Below, one piece after another: positions 58,601 to 64,000 of a stretch of DNA of 64,000 nucleotides (position 1 is its first letter; the number at the start of each line of letters is the position of its first letter). A program made the translations under genes and the position numbers. Under the pieces are notes generated by a model. The model made no database searches and had not been told where the DNA came from. It saw nothing but the letters and a program-made list of their open reading frames with translations. This DNA is from Gaeumannomyces sp. JS-464 (Eukaryota > Ascomycota > Sordariomycetes > Magnaporthales > Magnaporthaceae), in contig NGZR01000002.1 in NCBI GenBank assembly GCA_002197995.1, positions 1,922,001 through 1,986,000 on the forward strand. The letters are read 5' to 3'.

Positions 58601-58735
58601 ATCGTCAACTACAACCGTTGCGAGAAGTACATGAACGCCCCTGTCGACGGCTGCAACTGCCAAGGCGAGAACGGGAAAAGGGGCGGGGTAATCGGGAACC
58701 GCTGTTACGAGTTCAGGATCGATCCCAACCTGTAG
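55690..58735 (+). pseudogene. GH55 exo-beta-1,3-glucanase, RIP-damaged
   Basis: Plus-strand fragments in two or three frames follow the GH55 double beta-helix order. NTATFFRQIRN lies near 55693. SLRNVEIIALPGSNQRGIFA is near 55853, GGVISDVTFKGGKFGLYGG near 55926 and NWGWVWKSI near 56046. VKNFGARGNGVTDDTAAFQ, the start of the second repeat half, is near 56515. GLWDCHVRIGGLTG is near 56870 and FENMWLWVADHMIDD near 57013. A long C-terminal frame runs to 58735 (after PLPPQTIGPD), with a Cys-containing module (RPYCFPNGQ..CEKYMNAPVDGCNC). The N-terminus is missing, lost at the repeat border. Stops at 56043, 56686 and 57369 correspond to CAA, CAA and TGG codons changed in RIP contexts (CpA to TpA on one strand). 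Frameshifts near 56390 and 56800 also break it. Damage fades rightwards; 57500-58735 is mostly clean. Confidence 0.8.
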
Positions 58736-59540
58736 GGTATGTGATATCGCCCAGGCCCAAATCTGAACCAAGGCGTTGCCGGACCTGGAATTGAGGCCAT
58801 ACAGGCGGCCCTTGACCTCTATAATCCCACGGATATGTATGCCAACGCCGATGTCCACCGCCCGGAGCGTTGGGTGTTTGCAAGGATAGTCTCTTTCGCC
58901 CCTACAATTGGACGTGCTGGCCGGTTTACCTCGGCGGGCCTCAGTCGAGCCGAAAACGAAGGAGAAGTGTTTGCATATGATGGAGATGCACGCGTTCTCG
59001 GCGAGTTGATCCATGGTCAAGGAGTGAAGTTGTCAGCAGCGCCGCCGCCACAGCTGAGCCACCCCCTTGACGCCACACATCCACACAGCTCTCAAGATCG
59101 AGCGGACTTGCTTACTCCTGATTGCGTCTTCCCGCGGCCGTGCCTACGCATCATCATTAACTTGCGTATTTACTTCGAATTCCCACGCTAACAGTATTCA
59201 AGGGGCCTGACGAGCGACAGATGCTCCCAACGAAGGATGAGTTGGCTGTGGCAGTCAAACTGCTGTCATGGGGGCAACACATGTGGCTGCTAGACACAAT
59301 TTTGGCCAACTCAATTCAGAGAATGTGCTGTTAAGTCGAACTGTCAGATGGGCATACGAGAGCCTGAATCCCGACTGTGGCTTGATTTGATTCACCCATC
59401 GCACCATAGTCTTTCTCCGAATCATATCCAACCTTTCCACGCTGGCTTTTCTCCGCCGCCCTTTCTCCCGCTGCCCTCCTTGTTTTCTATTTCATGTCGC
59501 TCCCCCCGAGCACCACCGCCATCGCCTGGCCTCCCCTTCC
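58736..59540. other. Intergenic region
   Basis: About 0.8 kb with no supported gene. Open frames (for example 58835-59191) have no domain features. The last part is pyrimidine-rich and precedes the ankyrin gene start. Confidence 0.5.
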
Positions 59541-60773
59541 ATGCCTTCCTCTGGTCAGCATCATCAAAGCGTCATTTCGATGGACAACTTCTCTCTGCGC
59601 ACGCGAACTTCAAGCGCTGGACACCTACGACATTCCTTGCCCAACACATAAGAATACACCAACCACAACAGGACCCTGCTCAAAAAGCGCAATGGAGCTG
59701 CAAACTCGACCGGAAAGGATTGCTTTCTCCTCGTCGTGGAGGAGTTGGTTACCACCGTTGGGTTACGCGAAGCTCTCCGCCTGCGAGCTGTCGACAGATT
59801 GTTCAACTGGGCAATCACGTATGCCCTTTGCATAAGCCAAGTCCTCGGGTGCTCTCCCGAGAAGCTCCCGCTTTTTACCAACGCTCGCATTCAACTTGCG
59901 AACTCCAAGAAATCGCACAAGCTACAACATAACCTGCTGAGCTCGATCGCAAAACTGAACGAGCGCCTCGATTCCATGACCCTGCGGGATTCCGACTCTG
60001 ACGACAGAGTCAGCGTGGCGAGTCGACATCTTCTCATCGCTGAAGCACTAGCAAACAGGGCCCTCGGTTACGAAAAGCATCCGTTTTCAGCCCCGGGGAC
60101 TTTTGTCACGTACACGTTCCATACCCACACTGGCCAGTGGAAAGCTACGGACCAAAATCTCCTGGGAGGTGCTATAGCCATCGGCGATCTGCCTCTGGTG
60201 CGGTCGCTCCTGGATCGACGAGGGCCGGGCTTCGCAGATGAAATGACATGCTTCGGAAAGCCAGTGGTTGTGGCCGCCGCCTTTGGGCGGGATGACATCT
60301 TCGACCTCCTACTTCAGCGGGGAGCTGAAGTTGAAGATGTATTCACTCCACAGCTACGCCGACCCCATAAGCGCATAATGCCACAAGGGTGCCCTTTCAT
60401 ACCGCGATACACCCATGGTACTGCCATTCAGGCGGCCGCTTCGGCTCGTAGCGAGTATATTCTCAACCGGATACTCTTCTCTGCCTGGCCTCGGTCTTTC
60501 CTAATGGTAAATGTTATTGAACAAGCATGCCCCTCACCCCGGGCCTTCGTCGCCGTCGACTACTTTTTCGCGTGCATGCTGGCCGCGCGGGGTGGTCACC
60601 TTGGCGTCATGAAGATCCTCCTCCATCAAGTCAGACAGAAAACTGAGTACTACGATGGCCTCCCCCACTCCATGATGCTCGAGGCCTGCAGGCACGGCCA
60701 GGAGAATGCCGTCAGGTTCCTCCTAGACAACGGCTTTGATGTCAAGGAGCGTATCTGCGACGGAGGCAGAGAT

Positions 60774-60847
<74 letters not shown>

Positions 60848-61550
60848 ACACACACACACAATCCACAATGCTGACTACCGAAGCGTTCTGAGCTTTCCGG
60901 TCTCGCACGGCAACATCGCTATCACTCGCCTCCTTCTCGACCGGGGTGTTCGCCCGTACAGCTTGGACCGCTGTGAGTCGCAGGCGCCGATCCTTGAGGC
61001 CGCCAGGAAATGCCACGAGCAGATAATACGCCTGCTCCTCGACTACGACAGCCTACCGCCGGGTCTGCAGGTCGGGGATGCGATCTCCGAGGCAGCCCAT
61101 CATAGGGAGGAGCGTTTTGTCCAACGGACATAATTGCCCGGCCACAGGGCTCGACCTTCCAGGATGATAACGATCCGGGCTACGCGCTTAGGCACACACC
61201 CCTCTTGTCGTCCATCAGGCCGATGGGCCAAGGGCTGGTCAACTTGCTTGTCTTCTTGGGAGTCCCAGTCAACAGGGGGTGGGGCTCGCCAGAAGGCGGC
61301 CGCCGGCGCAAGCCGAGTATCGGCTGTGGCTGTTGGACTTTCTGCGTTCTCTGGGTGCCGACGCACCAATTCCAAAACAGGGACCAGCTTCTTTCAACCC
61401 GGCGTTTGAGGAGATGGAAAAGGTGTTACTTCGAAGGGGCTTAGTTGCACCAAGCAGCTACACTGTGTTGGCGAGTGCTGAACGCGGCTGGGCCGGGTTT
61501 CGCCCTTGCAAGCAGTTCCATAAAAATGCTCCGCCAGTACCTTTTTAGCA
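59541..61550 (+). pseudogene. Ankyrin-repeat protein gene, broken by a stop and a frameshift
   Basis: ATG 59541 (MPSSGQHHQSVISMDNF) opens a frame that meets TAA at 59649-59651, then stays open to 61133. The TAA sits where ACA-CAA-GAA would read through, a C-to-T change in a CpA context. Downstream are ankyrin units: LGGAIAIGDLPLVRSLLDRR, PVVVAAAFGRDDIFDLLLQRG, MLAARGGHLGVMKILLHQ, MLEACRHGQENAVRFLLDNG, PVSHGNIAITRLLLDRG and ILEAARKCHEQIIRLLLD. After 61133 another frame continues with ALRHTPLLSSIRPMGQGLVNL and a third with YRLWLLDFLRSLGA to 61548, so one or two further shifts are needed. The poly-C/CA tract inside (60775-60861) is probably an intron running from GTATCT (about 60751) to ..CCGAAG (about 60884). 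Ankyrin proteins bind other proteins; no partner domain is visible. Confidence 0.65.
60775..60861. repeat. Poly-C tract with (CA)n inside the ankyrin gene
   Basis: 73 bases of C with a single T at 60809, followed by about seven CA units. Translated, it would be poly-Pro then His-Thr, which does not fit an ankyrin repeat; an intron is the simpler reading. Its length in the assembly is unreliable. Confidence 0.9.
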
Positions 61551-62220
61551 GGATTTTTTTTTTTTTTTTTTTTGGTCCTGTCAGCCTGCAGCCTGGCATT
61601 TCTCCAGTATAATACAGGGAGCCCAGCGCCATCAAGCCCGGCTCTGGCAGACATCGCTGAACCGTCAACGGCTTGTTCTCTAATTGGCCCAATCGTCGGG
61701 GGTCAAAGACACTGGCGACAACCACGACGACAAAGCGGGCTTGGGGCCCACAAGCGGTGGAGCAAAAGTGCATCAGGAAAGCTTGCGTGGAATTGGCAGG
61801 TTTCATTGGACTGTGCCGCTATCGCGCCCCGTATTGGGAATGCGAAGTATTGGGTCCTGAGAGGAGCTGGATGTGCTGACCTGCCGCTTCGGTGGTCGAC
61901 CTGCCGTTTTGGCTCTAGCCAGGTTACATTGGCTGCCACCCTACCCCGGACCAGTTCATTCTGCGGCCAATTCTGGGCCGAGATCGACTCCCGCTCACCT
62001 CCCCGAGCATCCGGCATGGCCAGCTGTTCCTGGCAGGTACCTACCTAGGGTAATGTAATTAGCCGGCCGCGTGCCTGTATTTGAGGAATATATATGCCTA
62101 CACGGGGACCCGGCCGCGGCGTCTTGGCCGTCGTTTCTGTGCCATGCCGCTTGCTTCTCGAGTCGGGAGGTGACGTGTGTGTGAGTGTGTGTGTGTTTGT
62201 GCCCGCCCCCATAAGCCGCC
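61551..62220. other. Intergenic region, promoter side of the S28 peptidase gene
   Basis: Starts with a poly-T run (about 61554-61573). No gene is supported. A TACCTACCTAGGGTA motif near 62038 resembles those at 5826 and 19312. A TG/GTGT repeat lies at about 62176-62200, just before the start codon. A TATATATG string near 62089 could serve as a TATA-like element. Confidence 0.5.
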
Positions 62221-64000
62221 ATGAAGGTCTCTCTCGGCAAGTTGGCGGCAGCACTGCCGCCGATGCTGCTCGTGACGACCGTCTCCGCTGTCTCTTTCCA
62301 CGGCAGCGGCATGGAGATAGGCCCCATCGACAACGATGCCACGACGACGTCCATCCTCGACAGCGGCCGCGTAAGCGCAACCAACGGCTGGGGCGAGTTC
62401 GACCAGCTCATCGACCACGGCAACCCGAAGCTGGGCACATTCAAGCAGCGGTTCTGGTACGGCACCGAGTTCTGGAAAGGGAAGGGCTCGCCAATCATCG
62501 TGACCAACCCGGGAGAGCAGTCCGCCGAGGGCTTCAAGTAAGAACGGTCCCTTCCATCTGCCTGCACCTTGCCCATCGATCTCGGAGCATGGGGAGACAT
62601 CCGGCCTGTAATCTGACTTTCGCCATGATTAGCAAGACATACCTGACAAAGCGGCGCCTCACCGGGCTGATGGCCGAGAGGATAGGGGCCGCCGTCATCG
62701 TCGTCGAGCACCGCTACTGGGGCGAAAGCACCCCCTTCAGGGAGCTGACGACCGAGAACCTCAAGTATCTCACTCTGAACAACTCGATCCAGGACATGGT
62801 CTACTTTGCCCACAACTTCAAGGCCCCCTTTGACGACACCGAGGGCGGCACGGCCCCCGATCGGGTGCCGTGGATATTCTCGGGCGGCTCCTACTCGGGC
62901 GCGCTGGCCGGCTGGATCGCCGCCAAGGCGCCCGGCACTTTCTGGGGCATCCACGGCTCCTCGGGCGTCGTGCAGGCCGTGGCCGACATGTGGACCATGT
63001 TCGTGCCCGTCATGGAGGCCATGCCGCGCAACTGCAGCCGGGACGTGTCCGCTGCCATCGACTACATGGACGCCGTCTTCAGGTCCGGCAGCCGGGCGCA
63101 GAAGGACAAGCTCAAGGCCAAGTTCATGCTCGACGGGCTGAGTGACGCCGACTTTGGCCAGGCCATCGAGAACGGCCCCTGGACGTGGCAGTCGACGCAG
63201 TTCTACTCGGCCAACGCCGCCCTCGGGGCCCGGGCTTCAACCACTTCCACCGGTTCTGCGACTACGTCGAGAACGCCTGGCCCAACTCGACGCACCCCGT
63301 CCCCGGCGAGGAGGGCGTGGGGTCGTGCAAGGCCGTCGAGGGGTACGCCAAGTGGTTCATCGAGGTCTGGCTGCCCGGCAAGTGCGAGGACTATGGGTAC
63401 CCGGAGTGGAAGGGCAAGTACAACACGGGATGCTACCAGAACCAGAACGCATCCAACCCGCAGTACCGCGATCTGAGATACGACAACCCTGTCAACCGCC
63501 AGTGGAACTGGATGCTATGCAACGAGCCGTGAGTTTTCACCCCCATGATTACTACATTCTATCTTTGTCAGGTCTGTTTCCTGGATCTGACCCATAACTG
63601 CAAAAAAAAAGTTTCGGCTGGTGGCAAAACGGCGCGCCCGAAGGCCGCCCCTCGATCGTCTCGCGCCTCGTCAACAACAAGTACTGGATGGACCAGTGCG
63701 AGCTCTGGTTCCCCGGCGGCGCCTACGGCTACGCCCTGGGCAGGACCGAGGCCGACGTGAACGCGTGGACGGGCGGCTGGTCAGACCTGCACCTCCCGCG
63801 TCTCATGTACGCCAACGGCCAGTTCGACACGTGGCGCGAGGTCACAGTCAGCTCGTCGGTGCGGCCCGGCGGGCCGATGCAGAGCAGCGCCGACGGGAGC
63901 AACGGCACGCAGGTGCGCGTGCTGCCGGGCGGCGTGCACTGCTCCGACCTGTACGGACCGAACTGGGACGCGAACGAGGGGGCCAGGAAGATGGCCGATG
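62221..64000 (+). CDS. Serine carboxypeptidase S28 family (prolyl-specific type), 3' end outside window
   Basis: Exon 1 is 62221-62537, exon 2 is 62633-63528 and exon 3 starts at 63612. Introns begin GTAAGA and GTGAGT. A signal peptide is present (LAAALPPMLLVTTVSA). The S28 landmarks are EHRYWGESTP, the nucleophile elbow SGGSYSGAL (Ser near 62892), and EVWLPGKCEDYGY. Exon 3 has YANGQFDTW (Asp) and LPGGVHCSDLYGP (His), completing the catalytic triad. Such enzymes are secreted, acid-active peptidases cutting after Pro or removing N-terminal peptides. Potential N-glycosylation sites occur (NCSR, NSTH). In exon 2 the frame shifts by one base near 63225, in a G/C-rich run between SANAALG and PGFNHFHRFCDY. 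This is a plausible homopolymer error, but otherwise it would inactivate the gene. The frame is open at the right edge. Confidence 0.82.

Noticed and set aside
57839..59020. Minus-strand ORF of 393 aa
   Set aside because: Antisense to the GC-rich 3' part of the GH55 gene, whose plus frame has clear family content; the minus product has no motif.
60650..60868. Poly-Gly protein on the minus strand
   Set aside because: Translation of the poly-C tract complement.

Overview
The window reads as genomic DNA of a filamentous ascomycete (Pezizomycotina, probably Sordariomycetes). The genes are split by short GT..AG introns of about 55-130 bp. The gene families are fungal: HET-domain protein, fungal AAA+ ATPase, DUF6594, UstYa/DUF3328, cytochrome P450, Dap1, LysM-CBM18, GH55 and S28 peptidase. 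The repeats carry the footprint of repeat-induced point mutation (RIP): TpA-rich, CpA/TpG-poor, with coding frames riddled with stops. No rRNA, tRNA or CRISPR array was recognised.

Layout. (1) 1-5264: a decayed Ty1/copia retrotransposon on the minus strand, cut by the left window edge. (2) 5265-31900: a gene-bearing segment. It starts with an SDR ketoreductase and a degenerate GH36 alpha-galactosidase. Next come four genes of fungal recognition/NTPase-type families (HET, AAA+ ATPase, a STAND-N-terminus-like protein, DUF6594), each with at least one apparent one-base frameshift. Then follow the haem protein Dap1, a small conserved cytosolic protein, and a convergent UstYa-like oxidase/P450 pair typical of secondary metabolism. 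(3) 31898-32710: a secreted LysM-CBM18 chitin-binding protein lying against the repeat block. (4) 33191-55365: a nest of five transposons. A pogo-like element was hit by two Ty3/gypsy elements and by a second pogo element, and one gypsy element was itself hit by a third pogo element. Target-site duplications and reconstructed lengths support this order. (5) 55690-58735: a GH55 exo-beta-1,3-glucanase ruined by RIP-type stops and frameshifts beside the nest. (6) 59541-64000: a broken ankyrin-repeat gene with a long poly-C tract, and an S28 serine peptidase running off the right edge.

How parts work together. The AAA+ ATPase and the STAND-like gene are divergently transcribed from a shared ~0.9 kb region. 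The HET gene and the ATPase gene converge and may overlap at their 3' ends. The UstYa-like and P450 genes converge and could act in one oxidative tailoring pathway; no precursor or core enzyme is visible. Several frameshifts are isolated single-base changes, so long-read assembly error is a real alternative to pseudogenisation. The stops in the GH55 gene and in the ankyrin gene have RIP-type contexts and are more likely biological.
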